Shown: positions 50,484-57,998 of the stretch, piece by piece
Position numbering within the stretch: position 1 is the first letter of the stretch
How the letters are laid out: every line of letters begins with the position of its first letter
Source of the DNA: Streptomyces prunicolor NBRC 13075
GTDB taxonomy: Bacteria > Actinomycetota > Actinomycetes > Streptomycetales > Streptomycetaceae
DNA: 64,000 bases
NCBI RefSeq assembly: GCF_000367365.1
Contig: NZ_BARF01000059.1
Coordinates: 1-64,000 of the forward strand
Reading direction: 5' to 3'
The notes under the pieces: generated by a model
Seen by the model: the letters and a program-made list of their open reading frames with translations, nothing else
Told to the model about the DNA's origin: nothing
The model's database searches: none
Position numbers and translations under genes: made by a program

Positions 50484-51746
50484 TCACAGCCGCTCGATGT
50501 GCGAGGCGACAGGCATGACGCCCCGCGTGTCCAGCACGAAGTTCGCCTGGTCGGCGACGCGCTGGAGGTCAAAGGCCGAGTGCGCGGTGAGCAGCACGAC
50601 CGCGTCGAAGTGCCCGCAGTTCAAACCGCTGGCGACGGCGAGCGGGATCTCGCAGAGAACGTCGAGGTCTTCCTTGGGGAAGAACGGGTCAACGGCGACG
50701 ACGTAGGCGCCCGCCTCCCGCAGGAGCTCGACGACCTCGGCAGCCGGCGACTGCCGCATGTCAGCGGTGTCCGCCTTGTACGCCTGCCCCAGGGCGAGGA
50801 TCCGCGCCCCCTTCAACGCCTGCCCGCGCACGTTCAACGCGTCCTGGAGGCGCCGGGCCACGTACTCGGGCTGCGACTCGTTGATGTCCTGCGCAAGCTC
50901 GACAAGGCGAAACGGCTGCCCGTGCGCAGTGCGCAGGTGGTGCGCCAGGTAGACCGGGTCGACCGGCAGGCAGTGCCCACCTACCCCCGGGCCGGGCACG
51001 AACTGCATGAACCCGAACGGCTTCGTGCCAGCGAGCCCGAGAGTGCGCCAGACGTCCACACCCAACGTGTGCGCCATGCGCGACAGTTCGTTGACGAGGG
51101 CGATGTTGACGTGCCGGAAGGTGTTCTCGAAAACCTTCGCCAGCTCCGCCTCCTCCAGCGACCCGGCGACGACGATGTTCTGCGTGATCCCGGTGTAGAA
51201 CTTGTCGACCTGGTCCAGGCAGCCAGCGGTGAGCCCGGAGACGATCTTCGGGGTGTTCGTGAACCGCCACTCCTCGTTGCCCGGGTCGATGCGCTCCGGG
51301 CTGAACCCGACGTGGAAGTCCTCCCCGGCCTTCCAGCCGGTGGCCTCCTCCAGGATCGGGACCAGAACGTCGCGGGTCGTACCCGGGTGGGTGGTCGATT
51401 CCAGGATCACGGTGGCGTCGGCCTTGAGACGCGCGCCGAGAACCTCGGCGGCCTCCCGGACGTAACTCAGGTCGGGCTGCCGATCCTTGAGCGGCGTCGG
51501 CACCGCGATGACCGCGACGTCGAAGTCCTCGATCCGGGTCTCACTGCGCGTCGGCTGGTACCGCCCCGACTCCAGAGCAGCCGCGAGAGTGTCGTCGGAG
51601 ACGTCCTCGACGTACGAGGACCCGAAGTGCAGCCGCTCATACCGGTGTTGGTCCGGCTCGAAGCCGACAACCTGATGGCCGGCCTCAACGGCAGCCATGG
51701 CCAGGGGAAGGCCGACATAGCCCTGCCCCATGACAACGAGTTTCAC
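50484..51746 (-). CDS. UDP-sugar 6-dehydrogenase (UDP-GlcNAc/ManNAc type)
   Basis: 420 aa, GTG start. N-terminal Rossmann loop 'GQGYVGLPLA' (7-16). 'AVIAVPTPL' and 'ILESTTHPGTT' follow, and the catalytic cysteine is C259 in 'GVGGHCLPVDP'. The GGHC-L/I-PVDP form is that of UDP-N-acetyl-sugar dehydrogenases such as WecC and WbpA, rather than classic UDP-glucose dehydrogenases. It oxidises C6 of a UDP-hexose to the uronic acid with two NAD. It begins the operon with the glycosyltransferase and so likely makes its precursor. A terminator sits upstream. Confidence 0.88.
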   Translation of the reverse strand: MKLVVMGQGYVGLPLAMAAVEAGHQVVGFEPDQHRYERLHFGSSYVEDVSDDTLAAALESGRYQPTRSETRIEDFDVAVIAVPTPLKDRQPDLSYVREAAEVLGARLKADATVILESTTHPGTTRDVLVPILEEATGWKAGEDFHVGFSPERIDPGNEEWRFTNTPKIVSGLTAGCLDQVDKFYTGITQNIVVAGSLEEAELAKVFENTFRHVNIALVNELSRMAHTLGVDVWRTLGLAGTKPFGFMQFVPGPGVGGHCLPVDPVYLAHHLRTAHGQPFRLVELAQDINESQPEYVARRLQDALNVRGQALKGARILALGQAYKADTADMRQSPAAEVVELLREAGAYVVAVDPFFPKEDLDVLCEIPLAVASGLNCGHFDAVVLLTAHSAFDLQRVADQANFVLDTRGVMPVASHIERL

Positions 51747-51791
51747 GTGAAGGATTCCCTTCCAGGGACGTGCATTCAGAAGTGGCTTGGA

Positions 51792-51828
51792 GCCGGGCCC
51801 GCGGCTGGGGGAGGCACACGGGCCCGGC
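51792..51828 (-). terminator. Terminator upstream of the sugar operon
   Basis: GCCGGGCCCG (51792-51801) pairs with CGGGCCCGGC (51819-51828), 10 bp, 17-nt loop. It lies 14 bp after the stop of the 51843 gene, isolating the sugar-nucleotide operon from the genes before it. Confidence 0.65.
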
Positions 51829-51842
51829 GTATTTGGGGGCGG

Positions 51843-52025
51843 CTACCAGGGCCAGCGCGGCTTCTTGCCGCCACCACCCCTGAGCTCCGCGCGGTGCCGG
51901 GCACGGCGGTCGGCTGCCTCACGGGCCTCGCGCTGTTGCTTGCGGGCGGCCTTGTCCCGGTCCGCAATGCCCGGATTCGACGCGTACGGGTTGGCGGCCT
52001 TCAACCGCCGCTCAAGCCAGCCCAT
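51843..52025 (-). CDS. Small basic protein
   Basis: 60 aa from ATG 52025 (TGATG overlap). 'MGWLERRLKAANPYASNPG' then a Lys/Arg/Glu-rich helix ending 'GGGGKKPRWPW'. It may bind nucleic acid. Not recognised. Confidence 0.5.
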   Translation of the reverse strand: MGWLERRLKAANPYASNPGIADRDKAARKQQREAREAADRRARHRAELRGGGGKKPRWPW

Positions 52026-52408
52026 CAAGCGGCCGCACGCATCAACGGCAACTGCTCACGGGAGCCGAACTTCGCCAGGCCCTCATACCAGTCGGTGAAC
52101 ACCTCGACCGGGCCCACACCGTCCACCAGAACCGTGACGGTGATCTCCTCCTCCACCACCACACTGCTGTCGCAGTAGGTCCGCTGGACGGGGCGGATGG
52201 TCACCGTGCCGCCGAGCCGCTCGTACAGGCTGTTCAGCTCAAGCTGCGACCAGACGGACACACGGGTGAGGGACTCACCCAACTCAGGAACGGGCTTCCA
52301 ATGGCCGGCGAACCCGAGGGCCGTCCGGACCTTGGCGAGCAGCTGCTCGTCCGGGACTGCGGGCGGTGGGAGTTCGACGAGGTTGAGAGGGTCGGTAGTC
52401 TCGGGCAT
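52025..52408 (-). CDS. Hypothetical protein
   Basis: 127 aa from ATG 52408; a longer frame would run into the terminator and palindrome. 'PLNLVELPPPAVPDEQLLAK', 'WSQLELNSLYERLGGTVTIR', 'SVVVEEEITVTVLVDGVGPV', strand-rich. It is the last minus-strand gene before the divergent region. Function unknown. Confidence 0.55.
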   Translation of the reverse strand: MPETTDPLNLVELPPPAVPDEQLLAKVRTALGFAGHWKPVPELGESLTRVSVWSQLELNSLYERLGGTVTIRPVQRTYCDSSVVVEEEITVTVLVDGVGPVEVFTDWYEGLAKFGSREQLPLMRAAA

Positions 52409-52440
52409 TGCCTGCCCTTTCGTCGCAGTCAGGGTGGGTG

Positions 52441-52485
52441 CCCTCGTCCCATACGGCGTTCCAGCGCCGGGACGAGGGCCTTTTT
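52441..52485 (+). terminator. Plus-strand rho-independent terminator
   Basis: GCCCTCGTCCC (52440-52450) pairs with GGGACGAGGGC (52469-52479), followed by CTTTTT. The U-run is on the plus strand, although the gene to its left reads minus. It would stop antisense transcripts entering the palindrome. Read from the minus strand it lies in the leader of the 52408 gene. Confidence 0.6.
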
Positions 52486-52497
52486 GCAGAGCAGCCA

Positions 52498-52554
52498 GCG
52501 GGCTACTTGCGGCTGACTGTATGGGACCCATACAGTCAGCCGCAAGTAGCCCGC
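52498..52554. repeat. 57-bp perfect palindrome
   Basis: Two 28-bp arms (52498-52525 and 52527-52554) are exactly complementary around a single A at 52526. The outer end is GCGGGCTACTTGCGGC and the centre TATGGGACCCATA. The site sits between divergent genes. It is too long for an ordinary operator or terminator and is not followed by a U-run. A role in replication, telomere formation, recombination or regulation is open. Confidence 0.85.
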
Positions 52555-52574
52555 CTGAATTGGAAGGCGCGGGC

Positions 52575-52925
52575 GTGACTCACGAAGACGAGGTGCTGCG
52601 GGTGTCAGAAGCCCTCAACGCTGTGGAGCGCATCCCTGACCCCGAGGAGCGCGTCAAGGCGATGAGCCAGGTCATGGCCGACCAGGTGAAACGCAACGGG
52701 GATTGGGCCAAGCAGCGACGCGAGATGGTCCAGAAACTCAAGGGCGAAGGGCTTTCGATCCGGAAGATCGCGGCCCGGGTCGGTACGTCACCCAGCACGG
52801 TGCAGAGCATCCTGAGCGGCTTCACCGACTCGGGCAAGCACCGGCCGCCGACGAAGCCGGACGATCCTGCACCCCCAGCCGACGCAGCCCAAGGAACAGA
52901 CAATGGCGCCGGCCCAGGCACCTGA
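52575..52925 (+). CDS. HTH DNA-binding protein
   Basis: 116 aa from GTG 52575 (GGAAGG 8 nt upstream). The N-terminal half is helical ('EVLRVSEALNAVERIPDPEE'). 'GEGLSIRKIAARVGTSPSTV' at about 60-80 is a clear helix-turn-helix of the resolvase type. The tail is Pro/Asp-rich. It is adjacent to the 57-bp palindrome, which could be its target. First gene of the plus-strand island. Confidence 0.7.
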   Translation: MTHEDEVLRVSEALNAVERIPDPEERVKAMSQVMADQVKRNGDWAKQRREMVQKLKGEGLSIRKIAARVGTSPSTVQSILSGFTDSGKHRPPTKPDDPAPPADAAQGTDNGAGPGT

Positions 52926-53427
52926 CCCATCGCCGAATACACCAGCGCGGGGCGCCGCGGTATACCGGCTGCGCGGCGACGCCGGCGAGCTGCTCTACAT
53001 CGGCTCGGCATACGACCCGGAGCAGCGCTGCAGGGCGCACGAGGCCGAACCCTGGTGGCCACAGGTCGCGGCACGTGACGACGAGTGGCACCCAACGCGT
53101 GGGCACGCCTACCACGCCGAGATGGTGGCGATCGGCACTGATGGGCCGGAGTTCAACGTCATGGGGACGCCGGCATACCGAGAGGAGTGCAGCAGACGGG
53201 CACACGAAGATCCGGCCCATCGCGCACGAATCAGGGCCGGGTCCGCGGCGGCAAACGGTGCGCCGCGAGAGATCGTGCAAGCCATCTTGCGCGGAGACCT
53301 GAAGTCGTACGGAAGGCGCAGCGGCCCCGTGCACTTCGACTCACCGCAGGAACGGGAGCACTTCGCGATGGCGCGCCGACCAGCGCGGCCCGAGTCTGAA
53401 GGAGCGGTTAGTGAGAGGCGTGGATGA
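52903..53427 (+). CDS. GIY-YIG nuclease domain-like protein
   Basis: 174 aa, ATG 52903 with AAGGA upstream, overlapping the end of the HTH gene. 'AVYRLRGDAGELLYIGSAYD' is the GIY-YIG core in its VYR/LYIG form; then 'RCRAHEAEPWWP', a catalytic-type Arg and His, and 'GHAYHAEMVAIG' with a Glu at the expected place. GIY-YIG enzymes cut DNA in homing, repair and restriction. The C-terminal 90 residues are different and basic. Activity not proven. Confidence 0.65.
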   Translation: MAPAQAPDPSPNTPARGAAVYRLRGDAGELLYIGSAYDPEQRCRAHEAEPWWPQVAARDDEWHPTRGHAYHAEMVAIGTDGPEFNVMGTPAYREECSRRAHEDPAHRARIRAGSAAANGAPREIVQAILRGDLKSYGRRSGPVHFDSPQEREHFAMARRPARPESEGAVSERRG

Positions 53428-53782
53428 TCTCGCGCATGGGGTGTTGCCGCGGTGCTCGTTCTACGAGCGCACGCCCGTCGAGGGCGGATACCGCTACGAG
53501 AAGATCAGCATCAAGAGTCCGCGCGGCGACACGCATATGGTGACGGGCCACCCGCCACTTGTTGGAGACCTGATCTACCTGCGGGACATGGTCAAGGAGC
53601 GTGGCGGCCAGTTTCGTGTGATCGATCGGTCGTGGCTGCATTCCAGTTGGGGCTCGACCAGCTGGCCGTACGACCAGCCCGCCTCCTCAGTCGGGCCGCT
53701 GCTCGACATCGTGGTGGAGGCCACGGAAGGACCGTTCGTGAACGAAGTTCCGGGTGTGGAAGAGGAGTCGTCGGATGGATGA
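53411..53782 (+). CDS. Hypothetical protein
   Basis: 123 aa, GTG start with GGAG 6 nt upstream, overlapping the previous gene by 17 bp. 'GGYRYEKISIKSPRGDTHMV' and 'VGDLIYLRDMVKERGGQFRV' are strand-helix; then 'DRSWLHSSWGS'. Not recognised. Coupled to the DUF6221-type gene by overlap. Confidence 0.55.
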   Translation: MRGVDDLAHGVLPRCSFYERTPVEGGYRYEKISIKSPRGDTHMVTGHPPLVGDLIYLRDMVKERGGQFRVIDRSWLHSSWGSTSWPYDQPASSVGPLLDIVVEATEGPFVNEVPGVEEESSDG

Positions 53783-54155
53783 GCTGGCGCGTTGGCTCGG
53801 TGAGCAGCTGGCCACAGACGATCGGATTGCCCGGGCTGCAACCGAGGGGCCGTGGTCAGTCGACAGCAAGTCGTATGCCGAGTCGATCAGTGCTCCGGAC
53901 GGCACTCAGGTCGTGGCGGGTGGCCGATGGGGTGGGGAGGCGTCCGTCTTCGAGTCGACGGAGGATGCGCTGCACATCGCTGAGTGGGATCCGGCTCGGG
54001 TGCTGCGCGAGGTCGAGAGCAAGCGGGGCATGGTCGTTCGGATCGGCGCCAACGCCACGATCATGGGCTGGGATGAGGTGCACGGCGACCTGCTGCGCCT
54101 GCTCGCGGCTCCGTATGCGGATCGGCCTGGATACCAGGAGGCGTGGCGACCGTAG
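53775..54155 (+). CDS. DUF6221-type protein (copy 3)
   Basis: 126 aa, ATG 53775 (AGGAG upstream). 'MDELARWLGEQLATDDRIAR' followed by 'EGPWSV', and 'EDALHIAEWDPARVLREVES' identify the family. It lacks the Cys-rich insert of copies 1 and 2 and is on the opposite strand 20 kb away. Ends before a terminator. Confidence 0.62.
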   Translation: MDELARWLGEQLATDDRIARAATEGPWSVDSKSYAESISAPDGTQVVAGGRWGGEASVFESTEDALHIAEWDPARVLREVESKRGMVVRIGANATIMGWDEVHGDLLRLLAAPYADRPGYQEAWRP

Positions 54156-54169
54156 CCCGTACGACGAGT

Positions 54170-54195
54170 AGCCCCACCTCGGGCGAGGTGGGGCT
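54170..54195 (+). terminator. Terminator hairpin
   Basis: AGCCCCACCTC (54170-54180) pairs with GAGGTGGGGCT (54185-54195), 11 bp, 4-nt loop. It ends the 52575-54155 operon. Confidence 0.75.
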
Positions 54196-54323
54196 CTGTC
54201 GTGTTCAGCGCCGTTTCCCGTGAGCCGAGCGCGGCGGTGACGAGCGGCGCCGGTGGGCGGGTTGTACGGGTGATGGGTTCTGGTGTGTCGGGTTCGGGTT
54301 GTGGGGTGTGGGTGTCGCGGTGG

Positions 54324-54350
54324 GTTGCCTCTCGCGCTACATTCGAACAT
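54324..54350 (+). promoter_or_regulatory. Candidate promoter of a leaderless gene
   Basis: TACATT (54338-54343) lies seven bases before GTG 54351 with no ribosome site between, the spacing expected if transcription starts at the GTG. No good -35 box is seen. TTCGAACATGTG overlaps the start and includes a LexA-type half site TCGAAC; the second half is poor. Confidence 0.35.
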
Positions 54351-54743
54351 GTGAGCGAACCTTCTGTGCCGCGTGTGACTGTCACTCTCCCTGGCGGGCG
54401 TACCACTCCTGGGCGGCTGAATACCCGTCGGCGGGATGCTGATGGCCGGTGGTGGTACGAGGTGGTGATCGCGGTGCCTGCTGCGGCGGTGCAGCCCGTT
54501 GATGGCGAGGACTATGCCCAGGTCCCCACCGAGTGTGCTCCCGTGAAGGAGTGGGTCCTTCAGTCGTTCCCTTCCGGCCAGTCCGAGCGGCGTGCCGTGG
54601 TTCTCCATAGGGCCGGTTGCTGGGCTGCGAAGAGGAATCTTGAGGCCGTCGACAGCGATATGGCCGCGGTCTTCATCAAGGAGGGGTGGGCCACGGCTTG
54701 TGGGGGCTGTGAGCCGGAGCCCAAGAGGACTCGGCGCTCGTGA
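54351..54743 (+). CDS. Hypothetical protein
   Basis: 130 aa, GTG start, probably leaderless. 'RVTVTLPGGRTTPGRLNTRR' and 'WWYEVVIAVPAAAVQPVDGE' are strand-like. The C-terminus 'RRAVVLHRAGCWAAKRN' and 'WATACGGCEPEPKRT' has cysteines. Similar small proteins are found in Streptomyces genomes. No function known. Confidence 0.6.
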   Translation: MSEPSVPRVTVTLPGGRTTPGRLNTRRRDADGRWWYEVVIAVPAAAVQPVDGEDYAQVPTECAPVKEWVLQSFPSGQSERRAVVLHRAGCWAAKRNLEAVDSDMAAVFIKEGWATACGGCEPEPKRTRRS

Positions 54744-54826
54744 GTTGTGGTGTCTCGCGGGGTTGGCGGGCGGCTGTCTCTGGGATTGCCGGCGTTGCGT
54801 CCGGGGCGGGGTGGTCGTGTGTGGCG

Positions 54827-54860
54827 GAGGGCCCGGCCGGTGTTGCGTGGCCGGGCCCTC
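54827..54860 (+). terminator. Terminator hairpin
   Basis: GAGGGCCCGGCC (54827-54838) pairs with GGCCGGGCCCTC (54849-54860), 12 bp, 10-nt loop, 84 bp beyond the 54743 stop. Confidence 0.65.
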
Positions 54861-54965
54861 GGTGTGTGCTCGGCTGCTCTCGGGGAGCAGGCTGCCCGTG
54901 CGCGCGCAGCCAGCGGGAGCGTGGGGCAGCGTCGGGGAGTGTATGTGGGGGGTCTGACAATGCGG

Positions 54966-54992
54966 GCGGCCGCCCTGTGGAGGGGCGGCCGC
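54966..54992. terminator. Hairpin
   Basis: GCGGCCGCCC (54966-54975) pairs with GGGCGGCCGC (54983-54992), 10 bp, 7-nt loop, in otherwise empty sequence. Confidence 0.5.
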
Positions 54993-55589
54993 GGGGGGTC
55001 GTCCAGCCGGGGCGACCGAGAGTGCGTGTACAGGGTGCCATGGGTGCGGGCGCTGTCGCTGGTGTTGTCTGGTTCTCGCGCGGGTGAGTTGACTGTCTGT
55101 GAGGTGTGGTCGACCGTTGTGGGTTAGGCCGGTGGCGCGTGGATGTCCCTTCCCGGGGCGGGACGGTGCCGTGGTCTGTGCCTGGGTGGGCCGGCGTTCA
55201 CTGTTGCGGAGTTTGGTGGTGGGTGTCGGGTTGCTCGGGGTGTGCCCTCGCTCGGTGCGGAGCGTGCGAGGGCACTCAGCCGCCTTCTGGTGCCGTGGCG
55301 GCTGCCGTCTGATGCGGATTCAGGCGGCCCCTGGCGGGAGGGCGGTTGGGCGGGTGGACGGCCCGGGGAGGCCCGAACAGCCCGTCGCACTTCCCCCGTT
55401 GTGTTCAGTTTCCTGCCGGATTGGCCGGAACTCGTAGGGCCGGTTGGGCCGCTTTACGGGCCGTACGGCCCTGTATCAGGCTCGATCGCTGCGCTGATGG
55501 TCGCTCAGGTGCCTGCACCGTGCCGTCTGGATATCGAATCGCCTCGTCTGCGAGCGGGAAGGGTGCGGGCGGGGCTACTCTCCCGGCGC

Positions 55590-56195
55590 ATGGACATCTC
55601 GTGGGGCAACGTGGCCTCCCTCGCTGCGGCGGGGCTCAGTGCGGTGGCTGCTGCTGGTGCGTGGTTGGCGGCGCACCGGTCGGCGAACACTGCGGATACG
55701 GTCGCGCGGATTGAGCAGGATCGCTGGCATGCGGATCTGCTGCCCCAGTTCATCGTCAGCCTCGGGCCCTTGGAAGGCGATCGCGGCACGCTCCACGTGC
55801 ACCTGGCCGGGCCACTCCCGCTGTGTCACCTGGATGAGATCCGTATCGAGATCGTGCAGAGCGATGACATGTCCTACACGTCGACTCTCGCGGGTGGTGT
55901 GTCGCAGGAGGAGATCGATGCGCAGGTGTGGGGGCCGCTCCGGTTTTCGTACGGTGCGAATGGCGCGGACATCAACGGGAGCACGGTCGATCCGTTCGAT
56001 CTGGCGGTGGGCCGGGGACACCCGTTCAGTGTCGAACTGACGCGTCCGCCGCGGTGGATCGAGGGCAACGACCGGGCCGTACGGTGGCGTGAGCGGTGGG
56101 CGGGCAAGCCGATGCGACTGGTCCTGACGTGCCGGCGGGACGGTTTCAAGGACTGGGTGGTGCCCCGCGAGGTAGAGGTCCCGCAGGGCACCTGA
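55590..56195 (+). CDS. Membrane-anchored hypothetical protein
   Basis: 201 aa from ATG 55590, with no ribosome site but TACTCT (55576-55581) just upstream, so possibly leaderless. One N-terminal transmembrane helix ('LAAAGLSAVAAAGAWLAAHR'). The rest is a cytoplasmic alpha/beta domain ('LPQFIVSLGPLEGDRGTLHV', 'LDEIRIEIVQSDDM', 'RRDGFKDWVVPREVEV'). This layout is common in Streptomyces proteins of unknown function. It converges with the minus-strand genes to the right. Confidence 0.6.
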   Translation: MDISWGNVASLAAAGLSAVAAAGAWLAAHRSANTADTVARIEQDRWHADLLPQFIVSLGPLEGDRGTLHVHLAGPLPLCHLDEIRIEIVQSDDMSYTSTLAGGVSQEEIDAQVWGPLRFSYGANGADINGSTVDPFDLAVGRGHPFSVELTRPPRWIEGNDRAVRWRERWAGKPMRLVLTCRRDGFKDWVVPREVEVPQGT

Positions 56196-56247
56196 CCGCG
56201 CCAGGCCACCACCGGGACGGTGCGCGGCGCGGGACGCGCGCGGTGTG

Positions 56248-56586
56248 TCAGTCGAGGCCGCGCCGGTGCGCCTCGCGGCGGATCCGTACGGCCAACGTGC
56301 AGGCCTGGGTGGCGCGTTGGCGCTGGTCGCCGGTCAGGTGTTCCGGGATGGGGCTCGCAGTGCCGTCCGGTTGGAGGAACAGGTCGGCCTTGCGGGGCAG
56401 CGACAGGGCATCGGCTGCTGCGTGGCAGTCGGTCCAGCCGATGCGGTGGCCTGAGGGTGGGCACACCCAGTCTGCGTAGACGGTGGCGAGCAGGTGGTGT
56501 GCGGGTTGGCCGCCGAGTTCCGTTTCGTACGGCTCGGGCAGCTGCCGGTTGATGAACTTGGCGGCGTTGACGCGGCCGTGGGCCAT
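56248..56586 (-). CDS. Hypothetical protein
   Basis: 112 aa from ATG 56586 (GGGAGG upstream). 'MAHGRVNAAKFINRQL', 'HHLLATVYADWVCPPSGHRI', 'DQRQRATQACTLAVRIRREA'. Helical, slightly basic. Last gene of the right-hand operon. Not recognised. Confidence 0.5.
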   Translation of the reverse strand: MAHGRVNAAKFINRQLPEPYETELGGQPAHHLLATVYADWVCPPSGHRIGWTDCHAAADALSLPRKADLFLQPDGTASPIPEHLTGDQRQRATQACTLAVRIRREAHRRGLD

Positions 56587-56603
56587 GAGTCCTCCCGGAC
56601 TCT

Positions 56604-56933
56604 TCAGCAGTCGTTCCCCGACCGCGATAGGCCCCGCGCCTGAGGCGAGTGTATGCGGCTCGCCTGCGGAGTGTTCCGGCAGCAGTCGGCACGCCAGCCC
56701 GCTGGCGTCTCGAGCCGGATCTGGACGCCAGGCGCGAACGGCTCCCCGCAGGCCGCGCACCGCCCTTCGCGGACGGCGGTGAACCAGGGCCGCTCCACAG
56801 GCGTGGGCCTGGCGGCCGGGGACGCCGACGCCCTTCGGGAAGGGACGCCGGCGTGCCCGGTTTCGGCAGGGGTGGGGCGGCAGTGCGCGCACATGCCGGG
56901 TTGCAGGTCGGTGAAGTCGCAGCGCTCGGTCAT
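56604..56933 (-). CDS. Zinc-type hypothetical protein
   Basis: 109 aa from ATG 56933 (AAGGA upstream, TGATG overlap). 'LQPGMCAHCRPTPAETGH' and 'REGRCAACGEPFAPG' give two CxxC pairs; a Pro/Arg linker lies between. Typical of small phage zinc-binding proteins. Function unknown. Confidence 0.55.
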   Translation of the reverse strand: MTERCDFTDLQPGMCAHCRPTPAETGHAGVPSRRASASPAARPTPVERPWFTAVREGRCAACGEPFAPGVQIRLETPAGWRADCCRNTPQASRIHSPQARGLSRSGNDC

Positions 56934-57196
56934 CAGTCCTTGAGGGCCGGGACGGCGGTGGTGGTGTCGAGGCGTGCTTTGAGGGCGGGGTCGGGGGTGC
57001 AGTCGCCGGTGCAGCCAGGTGGGCACCAGGCGGTGGCCGCGGGGTGGGCGTCCAGCGCCTGGAGGACGACGGAGGGTTCGCCGGCGACCTGGTGGGGGTG
57101 GTGGGCGATGAGCCAGAGGACGCGGTCGAGGGCGCGGGTCTTGTCGGTGTAGGCGTCGAGGAGGGCGTCGACGTTGTGCTGAGCGGGCATGGTCAC
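56933..57196 (-). CDS. Small hypothetical protein
   Basis: 87 aa if started at GTG 57196 (GTGA overlap with the Thg1-like gene); ATG 57190 is an alternative. 'NVDALLDAYTDKTRALDRVL', 'WCPPGCTGDCTPDPALKARL'. Three cysteines. Not recognised. Confidence 0.5.
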   Translation of the reverse strand: MTMPAQHNVDALLDAYTDKTRALDRVLWLIAHHPHQVAGEPSVVLQALDAHPAATAWCPPGCTGDCTPDPALKARLDTTTAVPALKD

Positions 57197-57993
57197 TGTT
57201 CCTGGGGGTCTGGGGTGGTGGGGCTCAACGTCGGTAGCGGCGGGACTACTTGGGCGAGCCAGCTGGTGGGTTCTGTCGTGAAGTGGGGTGCTGGGCTGCT
57301 CTCCCACCACGACCTGGTGGCGAGGACCGTGTTTTCGGTGCTGGTGCGTTTGTCGGTGTACGTCGTCTCCCGCTCGCCGAGGTGGCGCACGGTGACGCGT
57401 CCGCGTTTGCAGCCGTCGGGGTAGTCGCTCCAGTTCACGCCTTTCTCGGACCACAGCAGTTCCTGCATGCCGGCGCTGTTCACGCCGTGGAGGCGTTGGT
57501 GGGAGAAGTGGGCCTGGGCGGCCATGCTGATGCTGTTGCTGACGGCGTCGCGTTGCCGTCCGATGAAGTAGTTCGCGACCTCGACCGGGTCGTTGATGGT
57601 GAAGACGCGGGCGTCGAAGAGTCCTCGTCGGCCGGGGCGGCGTTCGTTGAGGACGGCGGTCGCGAGGGATGCGGCGATGCTGAGCTGTTTCGCGATGACG
57701 CCGCCGAACCAGGGCTGCGTGGTGGGGGTGTCGAAGTCGGTGATCAGGATGCTGATTTCGTCGGACTGGCTGTAAGCGAAGCGGGCGCCGGCGATCTCGG
57801 TGCAGAGGGCTTCGGCGACGGCGTCCATGTCGGCCATGAACGCCTCGTCGAACGGCCGCTGCGCGCCGGCCAGGTAGGAGTGGAAGGCGCGGCCGTCGAC
57901 GCGGAGTACGGCGTGTGTGCGGCGGGGCAGCACAGTCCGATAGGGGGCCTCGTACTGCTTCATGCGCTCGGCGAGCGGGGCGTTGTCGCTCAT
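57193..57993 (-). CDS. Thg1-like 3'-5' nucleotidyltransferase (tRNA repair)
   Basis: 266 aa, ATG start. The family pattern is complete: 'AERMKQYEAPYRTVLPRR', 'VLRVDGRAFHSYL' (D33, H38), 'FAYSQSDEISILI' (D78/E79), 'LFDARVFTINDPVEVANYF' and 'RQRDAVSNSISMAAQAHFS'. Bacterial and phage Thg1-like proteins add nucleotides to the 5' end of RNA in the 3'-5' direction, using a template, and repair 5'-truncated tRNAs. Eukaryotic Thg1 adds G-1 to tRNA-His. The gene lies in an operon with an RNA ligase, so a repair role after tRNA damage is plausible. Confidence 0.85.
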   Translation of the reverse strand: MSDNAPLAERMKQYEAPYRTVLPRRTHAVLRVDGRAFHSYLAGAQRPFDEAFMADMDAVAEALCTEIAGARFAYSQSDEISILITDFDTPTTQPWFGGVIAKQLSIAASLATAVLNERRPGRRGLFDARVFTINDPVEVANYFIGRQRDAVSNSISMAAQAHFSHQRLHGVNSAGMQELLWSEKGVNWSDYPDGCKRGRVTVRHLGERETTYTDKRTSTENTVLATRSWWESSPAPHFTTEPTSWLAQVVPPLPTLSPTTPDPQEQ

Positions 57994-57998
57994 CGTGG

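Larger units (their letters stand above)
54744..55589. other. Long intergenic region with hairpins
   Basis: About 850 bp. It is very G-rich on the plus strand, and the frames crossing it give only Gly/Arg/Val-rich sequence with no credible start. It contains hairpins at 54827-54860 and 54966-54992 and a short palindrome GGGCCGTACGGCCC (55459-55472). It could hold a replication or partition site or a small RNA; nothing in it is diagnostic. Confidence 0.5.

Noticed and set aside
52498..52554. Firm call of an N15-like telomere
   Set aside because: Only the palindrome is seen. No protelomerase is present in the window, and Streptomyces elements usually use terminal proteins, so it is left as a hypothesis.
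55143..55589. Upstream extension of the 201-aa membrane protein to about 350 aa
   Set aside because: The added part is Gly/Arg/Pro-rich and lacks coding character; the sequence becomes protein-like only from ATG 55590, which has a promoter-like element just upstream.
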